Positions 36,602 through 46,381 of a stretch of 64,000 bases of DNA are shown here, piece after piece. The stretch's first letter is position 1. Every line of letters begins with the position of its first letter. The DNA comes from Dyella silvae (lineage in GTDB: Bacteria > Pseudomonadota > Gammaproteobacteria > Xanthomonadales > Rhodanobacteraceae). The stretch spans positions 1-64,000 of the forward strand of contig NZ_JAPJBQ010000002.1 in NCBI RefSeq assembly GCF_026421305.1, given 5' to 3'. The translations under genes were made by a program, and so were the position numbers. The notes beneath the pieces are model-generated. The model worked only from the letters and a program-made list of their open reading frames with translations, had not been told where the DNA came from and made no database searches.

Positions 36602-37489
36602 AAATGGGTGATTGACCTTGCGCTGGTGACGCTCGCCAGCCTGCCCGTTGCCACAGTGCATGCTTCCGGCGCGGACGCTACCGCCTACCTCGCCGTCCGT
36701 GACAAAGCTGTAGCCGAGTTCAAGGCGGTGACCGATGTGAACCCGGCGATCGAACACCGGCATAGCGACGTGCTGCACCAGTTGCAGGGCATGCTGAAGG
36801 CCATCGTCGAGCCGATACGGTTGGAAGGTTACGCGTCGAGCGGTACGTACAACATCGAGACGCTTTTCCCGGAGCTTGGCTACGGCAAGCTCGATGCCAT
36901 GGTGGTGAATGCGCTGAATGGGAAGTCAAAGGCCTATGTGTCCACGGTGCCTTTGATGGTGGCGTGGCTGGGTAGCGATCCGGACGTCCTCAAACACCCG
37001 GCGCGGTCGCCTGCCAACGATCTGGCTGAGGCGTTTGCCTCCGAGGACTTTTATACCTTCGCCATTTCCAACGATGCGCATTACTACCTGTACGCCGAAC
37101 TGCCCGTCACGCCGGTGGTGGCATCGGGGCGTGCACACGCGTCGCTGTACGCCGCGGGGCAGGATGTCACCGCCCCTTATCCGCCCAGCGGGCTAGTGGT
37201 CGCCGTGATGAGCGGCGAACGTGTGGTGATCTTTGACGAGCCGGTGTCGGTGCCGGATGTTCCTGACTGCGCTGCGGCGTATCAAAAAGACATGAGTAAG
37301 GCCGAGGCAGTGTGGGCGGCTTATCGCGCGTCTCGGTCTTCCGACAAAGCTACCGTGGACAAGGCGGAAGGCCTGGAAGACACGGCAGCCCGCCACTTCT
37401 ATCAGTGCTACGCGCAACACCTGCCGGGCACGCCGGTCTACGCCGCGCTGGTGGGCGAAGCGCAGGCCCTGGTGGACAAGGTGCGATGA
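36575..37489 (+). CDS. Exported protein of unknown function
   Basis: This 304-residue protein has a signal peptide (WVIDLALVTLASLPVATVHA). The mature part is acidic and mostly helical at the ends, with GYASSGTYNIETLFPELGYG in the middle; no domain is recognised. The GTG start at 36575 is chosen because AAGGAAG stands at normal distance; the TTG at 36539 lies inside the repeat. It overlaps the next gene by ATGA. Its translation start lies in the duplicated 88-bp segment, which is unusual. Confidence 0.65.
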   Translation: MPFFPRTAKKWVIDLALVTLASLPVATVHASGADATAYLAVRDKAVAEFKAVTDVNPAIEHRHSDVLHQLQGMLKAIVEPIRLEGYASSGTYNIETLFPELGYGKLDAMVVNALNGKSKAYVSTVPLMVAWLGSDPDVLKHPARSPANDLAEAFASEDFYTFAISNDAHYYLYAELPVTPVVASGRAHASLYAAGQDVTAPYPPSGLVVAVMSGERVVIFDEPVSVPDVPDCAAAYQKDMSKAEAVWAAYRASRSSDKATVDKAEGLEDTAARHFYQCYAQHLPGTPVYAALVGEAQALVDKVR

Positions 37490-37806
37490 AGCGAAAGCTC
37501 TCACTGCTGCTCACCATCATCGCGTGGATCGTGGTGCCGCTTTTGGCTTATCTGAGGGGCGAGGCGGAGGCCCGCGAGTTGCTGGCCCACGGCAATGCCT
37601 GTGGCATGCCCATTCTGGGTCTCTATATGGCCGCGTTGTTCTTGTCGGGGCTTATCTCGGCGGTAGCGTTGGTGCTTGGGGTGCTCGCTTATCGCAAGCT
37701 GGCGCGGCCGCGCCCGATGGTTCGCGTGTTGGAGCTGGCGGTAGTGGGGTTGCCGCTGCTATTGGCGTTGGTGGTCGTCGTTGGCCTGGTGGTCACGGGC
37801 GGCTGA
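37486..37806 (+). CDS. Small three-TM membrane protein
   Basis: This 106-residue protein has three hydrophobic helices (LLLTIIAWIVVPLLAYL, LYMAALFLSGLISAVALVL, LAVVGLPLLLALVVVVGLVV). Function unknown. It starts inside the stop codon of the exported protein (ATGA), so both are translated together and probably act together at the envelope. Confidence 0.65.
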   Translation: MKRKLSLLLTIIAWIVVPLLAYLRGEAEARELLAHGNACGMPILGLYMAALFLSGLISAVALVLGVLAYRKLARPRPMVRVLELAVVGLPLLLALVVVVGLVVTGG

Positions 37807-37816
37807 CTCCGTTTGG

Positions 37817-37839
37817 GTTAACTACCTCCGTCCCCTTTG
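37817..37839. repeat. Family A right half only
   Basis: GTTAACTACCTCCGTCCCCT followed by TTG is identical to the right arm of the palindromes at 32747 and 34194; the left arm is missing. Confidence 0.75.
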
Positions 37840-37919
37840 TTCTCGTGACTAGGTGACTTCGGCGCTAACGGCTAAGCTGAGCCTGTTCGGCGCGGGGGCG
37901 CCGATCTACAGGGGGAACA

Positions 37920-38819
37920 ATGACGATCCGTTTGAATGGACCGTCGGCTGGCTTCGGCTGGCTGACGAATGGTTTCAGCGTGGGCTTCCGTCACCCGAAG
38001 CCATTGCTGGGCGGGGCCGCCTTGCTGATCGTGGCGAGCTTGCTGCCCGCCATGGTCACGCTGCCGATGCAATTGCACGCGATGGCTACGGGCACGCCGC
38101 AGAGCCCGGTTACCTTTGTCGGCCTCATGGCCATCTCCATGCTGGTTAGTCTGCTGATCGTGCCGCTCTATGCAGGTTATTTGCGGGTGGTCGATGCAGC
38201 CGAGCGCGGCATGCCGGCTCGCGCCAGTGACATTTTCAATCCTTATCGGCAAGGCGAAGCATGGCGTCTGATGGGGTACGGGCTCACGAAGATGGGGCTC
38301 TACTTCGCCCTTTTCGGTTCCGTCATCGCGCTGACGGGAGGCGGCATTGCGAGCTGGTACATGCAGGTGGTGACGGCCCAGGCCTCCCATCAAGCACCAC
38401 CAGCGCTGCCTCCGGGCTTTGGAATCGCCGTGGCACTCTTCATGGTGCTCGGCATTTTCATGTTGGGTTTCTACGCGATCAGCCTTGGCCAGGTCGCGCT
38501 GGGCCGGCGCAGTGTGTTCGGCGCCATTGGTGATGGCTTAGTTGGTGCGCTGAAGAACCTGTTGCCGTTGCTCGTGTTTGCAGTGAGCCTCGCGCTTGCC
38601 TGGCTCGTTGCGATCATCGCCTTGGCTATCGTGGTCTTTCTCTTGGCCCTGATTGGCAAGCTCATTGCCCCGTGGCTGATTTTTGTTCTGATCCTTCCAC
38701 TCTATGTCGCCCTGATACTGGCGATGATCGCGGTGATGTTCGGTGTGATGTATCACCTGTGGCGTGATGTGTGCGGTGACGACGTCATGACTGGCACGGA
38801 AGCTGCGGTCGCACCCTGA
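37920..38819 (+). CDS. Polytopic membrane protein (BPSS1780-like)
   Basis: This 299-residue protein has six or so membrane helices in pairs. The opening GWLTNGFSVGFRHPKPLLGG and the repeated Leu/Ala/Val-rich helices resemble the BPSS1780 family of membrane proteins, whose function is unknown; this is recalled similarity, not a search result. It is preceded by GGGG-rich sequence (CAGGGGGAACA) acting as the ribosome binding site. A complete family B palindrome follows 34 bases after the stop. Confidence 0.65.
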   Translation: MTIRLNGPSAGFGWLTNGFSVGFRHPKPLLGGAALLIVASLLPAMVTLPMQLHAMATGTPQSPVTFVGLMAISMLVSLLIVPLYAGYLRVVDAAERGMPARASDIFNPYRQGEAWRLMGYGLTKMGLYFALFGSVIALTGGGIASWYMQVVTAQASHQAPPALPPGFGIAVALFMVLGIFMLGFYAISLGQVALGRRSVFGAIGDGLVGALKNLLPLLVFAVSLALAWLVAIIALAIVVFLLALIGKLIAPWLIFVLILPLYVALILAMIAVMFGVMYHLWRDVCGDDVMTGTEAAVAP

Positions 38820-38853
38820 TAGGCACTGAAGAAGGCTCAGAAAGCCGGGGCCA

Positions 38854-38904
38854 AAACCGGGGTCGGAGTGTACTTTTCCAGAAGGTCCACTCTGACCCCG
38901 TTTC
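38854..38904. repeat. Family B palindrome, complete
   Basis: GGGGTCGGAGTG (38859-38870) and CACTCTGACCCC (38888-38899) form the arms around a CTTTTCC-AGAAGG centre, flanked by AAAACC and GTTT. It shows the full structure of which many half-copies occur nearby. Confidence 0.85.
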
Positions 38905-39067
38905 TGCAGCAAGAGAGACACCCAGTTCAGTGCCTGATGACCCGCGCGTGGTGCCCGGTCACCCATGTTGCCGCGTCTTCACGAGATCGTATCAATTCGC
39001 TCAGCATGGTCGGCGAACAATACGAAGCGTAGGCAATTGATCCGCCTACGGGTTCTGGAGAGCAGTC

Positions 39068-39304
39068 ATGACCAGCAAAGAAACGTACAGCGTTTCGGAC
39101 GCGAAAACGCAAGAACGCGGGACAGCAAGCCAAAGCGACGAGGCCAAGCATCGCCTCGCGCAACCGATCGATAAAGAAGCCAGCGCACCCGCCCACCCGG
39201 TCGCCAACCAGGGTGCTCCAGGCGGCACCTGCGATGACGACGGCGACAGCGATAACCAGCAGGACGTCACTCGCCGCGCCTCATGGCATGCCGACAAAGA
39301 GTAG
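39068..39304 (+). CDS. Small hydrophilic hypothetical protein
   Basis: A 78-residue, highly charged protein, probably disordered (DDDGDSDNQQD near the end), starts seven bases after GGAGA. No family recognised. An opposite-strand frame over the same bases is less convincing because it has no ribosome binding site. Confidence 0.4.
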   Translation: MTSKETYSVSDAKTQERGTASQSDEAKHRLAQPIDKEASAPAHPVANQGAPGGTCDDDGDSDNQQDVTRRASWHADKE

Positions 39305-39395
39305 GGCTGGCAGCGGCTTCTTTCGCTTACACGGAGCGAGCTGGAAGGGCGAAGGTAGCTCTATAAAGGGGCAGGGTTCTGTGTCTCGGCCATTT

Positions 39396-39421
39396 CAGAG
39401 AAAAGCACTCTGACATCTTTT
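39396..39421. repeat. Family B right half
   Basis: CAGAGAAAAGCACTCTGACA followed by TCTTTT is the right arm of family B; a decayed left part (AAAGGGGCAGGG) lies 25 bases upstream. Confidence 0.65.
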
Positions 39422-39430
39422 CGCGCCCGC

Positions 39431-40360
39431 TCAGGGAGAGCGTTTCGGCTGTGCAGCTTGATAAGCTCCGGTCGTAAAGCGCGTTTTGGCTGAAGGCCGC
39501 TGAGTCGAGTCCGTACAGTCGTCGCCGTACAGGTACATAGTTCCTATCGCGCGAGTGGGTGTCGTTTGGTCGAGGATGACGCGATTTCCACCGCGGACGT
39601 TGGTCGTCGTCAGCTCCATCCCCGCTGCCAGCCCGGCCTTGGCGCCGTGATCGAGTTCGAGCCGGTATCGGCATATAAAATGATCGGGATCCTTGTCGGG
39701 CAGCCGGGTTGCTGAGATCACGCCAACCGCCAACGGCGCCTGCTGAATCAGCCGTTTTGCCTCCGGTGGTAGCGCGGGCAGCCCAGATGCCTGGCGCTGC
39801 TCGTCTCCTTCGCGCATGAGGAATAAGCCAAACGCGCTCGTCCGCGGCTCGTCGCCTAAATTAACGGCGCTGGCGAATTCGGCTAGTTGCTTCTCAGGGA
39901 TCAGATACATCCGCTCGCCCCAGGCGACGGGCACGACATGGTCCGCGAAGCCGATGCCCCTCTCATCGTTGGGCTGCTCGTATTTCAGCAGCAAGCTGCC
40001 GTCGGCTTGCGGGATCACGGCACCTTTGTTGGCAGCGTAGGTTCCCATGCATCCTCGCGATGTAGCGGCGACACCGGCATGGGGCGCGAGAGACAGCCTG
40101 ACGTTGGTGCCCGTGCCGTCGCCGTTATAGAAGTTGCCAGCCCAGGGCGCCTTCGCGGCCGCCGCGTTCTCGTTGGCAATACGGTCACGCTGTACTTCCA
40201 CGGCACGCTCCAATGCATGTTGAGCTGCGATTTCTCGAGCGCCATCTGCAGGCGATGAAGCCTGCTGCAGCGGTGTCGCGTGGACGAGTGATGCACAGCC
40301 GAGCAGAGCCAGGCGTAGCAAAAAAGGAAGGAAAAGACGTCGTAGCACAAGCGAGTTCAC
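39431..40360 (-). CDS. Exported hypothetical protein
   Basis: This 309-residue protein has a hydrophobic N-terminal signal (LFLPFLLRLALLGCASLVHA); it could be a lipoprotein at the Cys in LLGC or cleaved after VHA. The mature part includes NFYNGDGTGTNVRLSLAPHA, a segment ERGIGFADHVVPVAWGERMY, and a C-terminal GYRLELD-like strand region. No domain recognised. It lies between two family B elements and is transcribed opposite to its neighbours. Confidence 0.6.
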   Translation of the reverse strand: MNSLVLRRLFLPFLLRLALLGCASLVHATPLQQASSPADGAREIAAQHALERAVEVQRDRIANENAAAAKAPWAGNFYNGDGTGTNVRLSLAPHAGVAATSRGCMGTYAANKGAVIPQADGSLLLKYEQPNDERGIGFADHVVPVAWGERMYLIPEKQLAEFASAVNLGDEPRTSAFGLFLMREGDEQRQASGLPALPPEAKRLIQQAPLAVGVISATRLPDKDPDHFICRYRLELDHGAKAGLAAGMELTTTNVRGGNRVILDQTTPTRAIGTMYLYGDDCTDSTQRPSAKTRFTTGAYQAAQPKRSP

Positions 40361-40463
40361 GATCCCTGTCTCCCCAAAAGGTGAAGTGCCGTGGCCGGCC
40401 TACTTCCGTTTAAGTCGCCCGGACAGAATGAATCAGAGCGTACTTTTCTTGAAAATAGAAAGC

Positions 40464-40510
40464 AGGGGTCAGAGTACTTCTTTTAAGAGAAAAGCACTCT
40501 GGCCCCGTTT
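40464..40510. repeat. Family B palindrome, complete
   Basis: GGGGTCAGAGTACTTCTTTT and AAGCACTCTGGCCCCGTTT form inverted arms. A further half copy (AATCAGAGCGTACTTTTCTT) precedes it at about 40433. Confidence 0.82.
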
Positions 40511-40640
40511 GTCCTGGTGGCAACCAATCATCACAAAATCCTGAGGTTTTCGTGCGATTTCCTCATGATTCCTGGGGGCAAGGAGTTCATCATTGATGGT
40601 TACCCCGGTGGGTGCATCCACGTCACAGGAGGCCATCATC

Positions 40641-40961
40641 ATGAAGCGCCTGATGATCCCCGCGGTTATCGCCCTAGGATTCGCTTGCATAGGAAATGCC
40701 AACGCTGCTGTTGAAGCTTACACCGTCGATATGAATGGCTATGTCGTCGTGGCCTATGTCGGCGCAACACCCGCTGAAGTCGCCCAGGCGGAACATCTGG
40801 CAAAGAACTGGGAAGCTCAGCGTCGCATGATGCTGAGGCCGCAATCGACCATCGCCGTTGCGGCACGCCAGTCGCCTACCGTCGCCCTGACGCAGGCTGA
40901 AATACGCGAAGCCATCGCACACAAAGCCAACGTCGGAGCCGCATTGGTAAGCGTGCCTTGA
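40641..40961 (+). CDS. Small exported protein of unknown function
   Basis: This is a 106-residue protein with a clear signal peptide (LMIPAVIALGFACIGNANA). The mature domain (YTVDMNGYVVVAYVGATPAE...) is not recognised. An excellent AGGAGG ribosome binding site at eight bases fixes the start at 40641 rather than the upstream frame opening. Confidence 0.68.
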   Translation: MKRLMIPAVIALGFACIGNANAAVEAYTVDMNGYVVVAYVGATPAEVAQAEHLAKNWEAQRRMMLRPQSTIAVAARQSPTVALTQAEIREAIAHKANVGAALVSVP

Positions 40962-41035
40962 ACTTCAGCCATGGGCAGAGTGCACGTGCTGTTTGCTTGC
41001 TAGTCAGCGAGAGAGAAGGTTGACATCGAAGTACT

Positions 41036-41080
41036 GGGGTCAGAGCGCTTCTTCCAACATGGAAGCACTCTGGCCCTACT
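41036..41080. repeat. Family B palindrome, complete but short-centred
   Basis: GGGGTCAGAGCGCTTCTTCC and GGAAGCACTCTGGCCC form the arms, separated by ACAT. Confidence 0.8.
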
Positions 41081-41626
41081 CTTTCTGATCTTCTCGAGAA
41101 AAGACCAGCAAGCCAGGGTGGGGTGCGCTTAGCGATCGCCTGTCATTGCAGTGGTGTGGATGCCGGCCTCGGTCAAACGCCACGTTGGGGATAAAGAGCA
41201 TCACGGTTTTTTTTGCGTGAGGCCTATTAGAAAAAATCTCTCGCCTCATCCTGGACCGACACCGCGGCGTGTCTGTTTTCTCTCATATCTTCGTATGGTG
41301 TCTATACGGGCGTCCGTCTGCATGACGCCCCCAACAGTCTTTGGCCTGGATTTGAGATTTTTCTGATATCAGGCCGGCGCCACGGACACTACCGTCATCG
41401 TTCAGTTGTTCGCGCTATGGCGCTCGATGTCGCGAGAACACTTCGAACAATTCAGGCGGATTCACACGAATTCGCCATAGCGATATCAGTGGTGACGGTC
41501 TCAAGTTTGTCTTAGCCCCGAACAAGCTCAAGCAATGTCAGCGAATCGCGACGTTGGGGCAGGCGAGTCACATCGCCTTCATGTGCATAGCGACACGAGT
41601 TGTTCCAACAAAAGGGATCAAAAGCG
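41081..41626 (+). promoter_or_regulatory. Long upstream region of the autotransporter, no gene seen
   Basis: No credible coding region is visible in this 546-bp stretch. It contains an inverted repeat, CGCTATGGCG (41413-41422) and CGCCATAGCG (41473-41482), 50 bp apart, and a run of eight Ts near 41210. It most likely holds the autotransporter promoter and control sites, but I cannot place them. Confidence 0.35.
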
Positions 41627-44600
41627 ATGAAATCGACGCATGGATGCAACGAAATGGCCCGGCGCATGTTGGTGAACGCCGTTTTAGTGGCGCTGCTTGT
41701 GCCTCTGGCAACGCACGCGACGAGCGGACAGCAGGTCGCCAATGGCACAACACTCGTACTTGCTCCCGATAGCTATGTGACGAATGGTGTGCCAGCGCTA
41801 TCTATCGTCAATGGGGGCAACATCACGGCAGGTGGCGGCATTGTGGTGAGTACCTCGGGAAATAATGCGGCGGGGGCAAGGGTCAATGGCGCCGGCAGCT
41901 CGTTGTTGTTCAGCGGCGGCAGGATCGGGACTACGGGTTCCTATGGCTATGGCGTCCTTGCCCAGGCGGGTGCTTCAGCCGCCATCGGCCGGGACCCCCT
42001 TGGCGCCGGTACAACCATCACCACGTCGGGACTGGAAGCCTATGGTCTGTATGGCATCGATGCAGGTACCGCCATCAGCGGCGTAGGGGTCACGATTAAT
42101 GCGACGGGAATTTCGGGTCACGGCGCGCGGATAAGTGGTGCCAAGCTTTTCTTGACCGATAGCAGTATTAGCACTGTGAACGCCTACGGCATCTTCGCCG
42201 ATGCGGCCGTCACCGGTGCCGCATCGCCTGGACTGATCACTCTCAACAACGTTTCGATCACGACGCGTGGTGACAGTTCGCACGCGGTGTATCTCGACGG
42301 ATCGCGAGCGGGCGTCATCGCCAATTTAAACGGCGGTTTGTACACCACGTCGGGGCGCGGGTCGGCTGGTATCCATTTGACGCAGGGCGCCAAGGCAACC
42401 GTGACCGGTGCACGTGTGAAGACGTCGGGCGACTTCGCGTATGGCGTCAGCATGAACCAGGAAGGCTCGGCCATTACGCTGTATGACGTCTCGATCACCA
42501 CCACGGGCGTTCGCTCCGATGCGGTGTGGGCGCCGAGCAATACCGTGATTACGGGCGACCGCGTCGACATTCAAACGACCGGAAGCAACTCGCTTGGCAT
42601 TGACAATCGGGCCTCTACCATCAGCCTGGCCAATAGCCGCCTATCGACCGAGGGGGCCAGTAGCTACGCACTGTACGCATCGCGAGAGAGCGCTAGCGAC
42701 ACGATTATCACTGGTTCAAATCTGGTGATTCGTACATCCGGGGACAAGGGCGTCGGAGCCTTGGCGCGACTGGGTGGCCGCATATCGCTGACCGGAAGTG
42801 ACATTGCCACCCAGGGCAGTACCGGTATCGGTGTTTGGTCAGATGCGCGAAGCAACATCGCCTTGGATGGCACCACCGTGGAAACCAGCGGCGACGGCGC
42901 CTTTGGTGCCTATGTGGTTGGCACGGCGAGCATGATCAATGGGCACGTCCATACGGGTGGCCATAACGCCTACGGTTTGCTGGTGCAAAACGGAGGGCAG
43001 GCTGAGCTGAGTGGCGTTGAAGTGCTGACCCAGGGTGCGGATGCCTATGGCGCAGCGATTGGCGGTACGAGTGGTACGTTGACCATGGATGGTGGCTCGA
43101 TCACCAGCACGCAATCTCACGCCCTTGTAGCGGCGGGCAATGCCACGATCAACCTTACGCACGGCCTGCAAGCGATGGGTGGAAGCGGCGTGCTGTTGGA
43201 CGTCATCGATCCGGCAGCGCATGTTGCATTGACCATGGACGATCAGGTGGCAGCACAAGGCGACATTATTTTTGATCCTTCGCTTATGCAGAATCAGCCA
43301 GTGCCGGCGGCTAACACCATCGTTTCGCTGAGCAATGGATCTCAGTGGACTGGTGCCACGCAACATGTCGTGAGTAGTTTGTCGATGGATAGCGGCAGCC
43401 AGTGGGTGATGACTGGCGACTCCTCGGTTGGAGCGTTGACATTGGGTAACGCCACCATCCAGTTCGCACCACCGGCTAGCGGCTACAAAACGCTGGCGGT
43501 CAACGGTGATCTGGTCGGAAACGGCGGCACGATGGTGCTGAACACCTCTCTCAACGACGGCGGCGTGCTTTCCAATCAGTTTACCGATCGGGTGCTGGTG
43601 GATGGCGACATCAGTGGCACGACGTATCTGAAGGTCGTGGGTTCGGGCAGTGGTGCGTCCACCGATACCAACAACAACGGAGTGATGGAAGCAAACGAAG
43701 GCATTTCGTTGGCGCAAGTGTCGGGCCAGGCGACCGCAACGAGTTTTGCGTTGGTTGGTAGTTACGTCGCGGTCGGTCCCTGGCGTTATGACCTGATGAC
43801 CTATCAACCTGGCTCGTCAGACCCTTCGCAGCGCGTGGTTGCAGGTTCGGGTAACGGGTATTGGGATTACCGCCTGCAAAACGCCACCGTACCTGACCCG
43901 ACACCCACGCCCACTCCGGATCCCACACCAACGCCCGACCCGACACCGACGCCTGATCCAACGCCCACACCCACACCCACACCCACACCCACACCCACAC
44001 CCACACCCACACCGACGCCGACGCCCACACCTGCGCCCACACCGCGTCCAGAAGTTGTGCCGCAGGTGCCGTCATACCTCAGCGCATCCAACGCGATGTT
44101 GTCTTACGGCATGCGTAACCTGGGCACGCTGCACGATCGCCTTGGCGAGATCCATCAGGATGATGTGTCAGTGGCTGGCAATACGGGCGAGTTCTATGCA
44201 CGCGTGTTAGGCGGTAACTACCAATACAGCAGTGATCGTAGCTTCAGCCAGTTTGGCTATGGCTTCCGTCAGAACGACCGCGGTATCCAGATCGGTGGTA
44301 CCTGGCTGAAGACAGGTGGTGATGCGTCCACGTTCCGTCTTGGCATGTACGGCAGCATCGGTACCTCGCACATCATGCCGCAAGCGGTTGATGGAAGCAG
44401 TGACATGCGCATGAATGCACGGAGCATTGCCGCCACCGGTACTTACGTCACCGGCAACGGCTTCTATGTCGACGGCGTGGTGGCGCGCAACTACTACGAC
44501 ACACGTGTTGATACCGCGCTCCGTGGCTATGACATGGCGCGCTTCAAGACGCACGGTTGGTCGTACTCACTGGAAAGTGGCTATCCGTTCGTGTTCGCCA

Positions 44601-45025
44601 ACGGGCTGCGTCTCGAACCGCAGGCGCAGGTGGTCTATCAGACATTGCATACCAACCGCTTCACAGACAGCGATGACCTGAGCGTGACCCCGCAGAACAC
44701 GGGCGCGTGGATCGGGCGAGTAGGTGCCAATCTCGGTAAGACTTTTGATACGGCTGGCGGACAGCGTTGGACGCCATGGGCGCGCGTGAACTACCTCTGG
44801 AGCGCAAGCAGTCGAAGCATGGTCACCATGTCGAGCGACGTCTGGGGCGTCACTGGCAGCCTTGCCAGCGGTAGCTGGGGGCAAGCATGGCAGTTGGGTA
44901 TCGGCGTGACGGGATCGCTAAGCAAGACACTCTTGATCTACGGCAGCGCGGACTACCAGACGGCCCCTGGCAGTGCCGGCGAACAGGGCTGGTCTGCCAA
45001 TATGGGACTGCGCTGGCAGTTCTGA
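41627..45025 (+). CDS. Type V autotransporter with beta-helix passenger
   Basis: This 1132-residue outer-membrane autotransporter has an extended signal peptide ([17 protein letters not shown] after a basic Arg-containing start). The passenger (about residues 40-740) is built of Gly/Ser/Thr/Asn-rich turns such as [17 protein letters not shown], typical of a right-handed beta-helix like pertactin. A Pro-Thr linker covers about 754-808, and a beta-barrel translocator of about 300 residues ends GLRWQF with terminal Phe for BAM recognition. Likely an adhesin or surface protein; no protease triad is seen. The start at 41627 follows AAAGGGA; the longer frame is rejected. A hairpin terminator follows at 45038. 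Confidence 0.9.
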   Translation: MKSTHGCNEMARRMLVNAVLVALLVPLATHATSGQQVANGTTLVLAPDSYVTNGVPALSIVNGGNITAGGGIVVSTSGNNAAGARVNGAGSSLLFSGGRIGTTGSYGYGVLAQAGASAAIGRDPLGAGTTITTSGLEAYGLYGIDAGTAISGVGVTINATGISGHGARISGAKLFLTDSSISTVNAYGIFADAAVTGAASPGLITLNNVSITTRGDSSHAVYLDGSRAGVIANLNGGLYTTSGRGSAGIHLTQGAKATVTGARVKTSGDFAYGVSMNQEGSAITLYDVSITTTGVRSDAVWAPSNTVITGDRVDIQTTGSNSLGIDNRASTISLANSRLSTEGASSYALYASRESASDTIITGSNLVIRTSGDKGVGALARLGGRISLTGSDIATQGSTGIGVWSDARSNIALDGTTVETSGDGAFGAYVVGTASMINGHVHTGGHNAYGLLVQNGGQAELSGVEVLTQGADAYGAAIGGTSGTLTMDGGSITSTQSHALVAAGNATINLTHGLQAMGGSGVLLDVIDPAAHVALTMDDQVAAQGDIIFDPSLMQNQPVPAANTIVSLSNGSQWTGATQHVVSSLSMDSGSQWVMTGDSSVGALTLGNATIQFAPPASGYKTLAVNGDLVGNGGTMVLNTSLNDGGVLSNQFTDRVLVDGDISGTTYLKVVGSGSGASTDTNNNGVMEANEGISLAQVSGQATATSFALVGSYVAVGPWRYDLMTYQPGSSDPSQRVVAGSGNGYWDYRLQNATVPDPTPTPTPDPTPTPDPTPTPDPTPTPTPTPTPTPTPTPTPTPTPTPAPTPRPEVVPQVPSYLSASNAMLSYGMRNLGTLHDRLGEIHQDDVSVAGNTGEFYARVLGGNYQYSSDRSFSQFGYGFRQNDRGIQIGGTWLKTGGDASTFRLGMYGSIGTSHIMPQAVDGSSDMRMNARSIAATGTYVTGNGFYVDGVVARNYYDTRVDTALRGYDMARFKTHGWSYSLESGYPFVFANGLRLEPQAQVVYQTLHTNRFTDSDDLSVTPQNTGAWIGRVGANLGKTFDTAGGQRWTPWARVNYLWSASSRSMVTMSSDVWGVTGSLASGSWGQAWQLGIGVTGSLSKTLLIYGSADYQTAPGSAGEQGWSANMGLRWQF
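43893..44043 (+). repeat. Hexanucleotide repeat coding for the Pro-Thr linker
   Basis: Tandem CCCACA/CCGACA-type hexamers encode alternating Pro-Thr with interspersed Asp-Pro. The purest run, about 43962-44012, is uninterrupted CACACC units. Being six bases long, changes in copy number keep the frame and only alter linker length. Confidence 0.9.
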
Positions 45026-45037
45026 TTCGACTAACGA

Positions 45038-45064
45038 AGGGCGACGGCGCTGCTGTCGCCCTTT
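45038..45064 (+). terminator. Hairpin after the autotransporter
   Basis: AAGGGCGAC and GTCGCCCTT pair around a 9-base loop, 12 bases after the stop, followed by TC. Confidence 0.7.
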
Positions 45065-45120
45065 CACCGGTCTACGGCATCGCTTATGGCGGCGGTACAC
45101 CTTGCAGCGTTGATCCAAGA

Positions 45121-45150
45121 AAAAGGCCGCGCAGTGCGCGGCCTTCTTTT
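45121..45150. terminator. Second hairpin terminator, probably bidirectional
   Basis: AAGGCCGCGC / GCGCGGCCTT with a short centre, preceded by As and followed by CTTTT. It lies between the autotransporter and the convergent endonuclease gene. Confidence 0.78.
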
Positions 45151-45158
45151 TGGAAATC

Positions 45159-45186
45159 AGGGGTAGTCCAGAGTACTTTTCTTTAC
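45159..45186. repeat. Family B half-element, degenerate
   Basis: AGGGGTAGTCCAGAGTACTT plus TTCTTT resembles the family B left arm. Confidence 0.5.
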
Positions 45187-45201
45187 GATGGCTCGTGACG
45201 C

Positions 45202-46200
45202 TCAATGCGCTGGCGCTGTTTCCAGCTCCGGCGTGGTCTTCTCCAGAATTTTCATGGCCTCGCGATTTCGCTTCTCCCAGTCGCGTAGCTCTTCATTCGA
45301 CATGGGTGGGTCTGCCTTGTAGACCTTGGGGGCTGGAGACGCAGCGGCCTGCACGGGCGCGGAAGCGGTCCGAGTCGCAGGGATGCCTTGCGTGGCTCCG
45401 GCGCTTTGAAGGGGTGGAGGTGCGGGCGCCAATGGCGCGCTTGGCGCGTCGGCACGTTGTGCCGGTTGCTGTGTAGGCAGTGCGAACGCGATCAGCAGGC
45501 AGGTCAACGCGCCACCCGCGAAGAACAATGGATTGTCCAAGGCAGCTTCAGGCTCATTTTTTGCCTGAATGCCCATGACCGTGGCGAGCAACATGCGGCC
45601 ATCGATCAATTCGATTCGTTTGCCTCGAGCGAATGCCGCGGCATCGGGCGTGTAGCTGCCAAGCGCGACAATCTTTACGGCGGCGGCGCCCCGGTCCACC
45701 AGAATGCCGAACATCTCCCGGACGACCTGCACGGGTACGCGCTGCGAGCGCCACTGCTTGCATTGAACCAACGTGGTCAGGCCCTCCTTGCGCAGCACCA
45801 GATCGATTCCGCCGTCAGCGCCGTCCTGGCCGGTCTCCTCCACGGTGTAGCCTTGCCGCCGAAAAGCTTCGCCCACCAGCCGTTCAAAAGTTCGCCAGTC
45901 CATGCTGCGAAGACTGTCCATGCCGGTCTGGGATTCCAGCAAGCGCCGACGCCTGCGTCGACGGAGGAATGATCCCAATGCCGCGAGGCAGCAGCCGATC
46001 AGGGCGAACCACGCAAATGGCGAGTAGATGCCCGTCGAAGCCACCTTGGCGAAGGCCGCCAAATACGGGTTGCTGCTTGATCTCCACAGCCAGCCGATGC
46101 CGTACTGAATACCGACGAAGGCGCTCAATCCCAGTACCAGGCCTGCGGGCCAGGACATCGACGTGACCACATCGAAACCGCTTTCCTTGCGCTTTCCCAT
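45202..46200 (-). CDS. Membrane-anchored Mrr-like restriction endonuclease domain protein
   Basis: This 332-residue protein has two N-terminal membrane helices (LVLGLSAFVGIQYGIGWLW and FAWFALIGCCLAALGSFL) and an Arg-rich stretch. A Mrr_cat/PD-(D/E)xK domain follows (about residues 95-215): MDWRTFERLVGEAFRRQGY, GADGGIDLVL with the metal-binding Asp, and LVQCKQW with the Gln-x-Lys. A third helix near FFAGGALTCLLIAFAL and a Pro/Ala-rich tail end it. Such membrane-tethered Mrr-like proteins are known but their targets are not. GGGGGA precedes the start at 46200; the longer frame opening at 46329 is unlikely. Confidence 0.8.
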   Translation of the reverse strand: MGKRKESGFDVVTSMSWPAGLVLGLSAFVGIQYGIGWLWRSSSNPYLAAFAKVASTGIYSPFAWFALIGCCLAALGSFLRRRRRRRLLESQTGMDSLRSMDWRTFERLVGEAFRRQGYTVEETGQDGADGGIDLVLRKEGLTTLVQCKQWRSQRVPVQVVREMFGILVDRGAAAVKIVALGSYTPDAAAFARGKRIELIDGRMLLATVMGIQAKNEPEAALDNPLFFAGGALTCLLIAFALPTQQPAQRADAPSAPLAPAPPPLQSAGATQGIPATRTASAPVQAAASPAPKVYKADPPMSNEELRDWEKRNREAMKILEKTTPELETAPAH

Positions 46201-46381
46201 GCATCCCCCTGAGTAACGGTCGCCCCAAGATGCTGAGCTGCCGGTATGCCTGAAGGCTATCGCTGCGTGGAAGTCTGCGCCAGGGCCTCTTGGGCACGGT
46301 ACGATCTGGAGTGCGAGCGGCGCTAACACCGCGCTGCCTCGCCGGTGGCGAAGTTGGGCAGCTGGGGCACTTGGTCGAAGT

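Noticed and set aside
43893-44043. Phase-variable on/off switch by the autotransporter repeat
   Set aside because: The unit is six bases, so slippage would not shift the frame; only length variation is expected.
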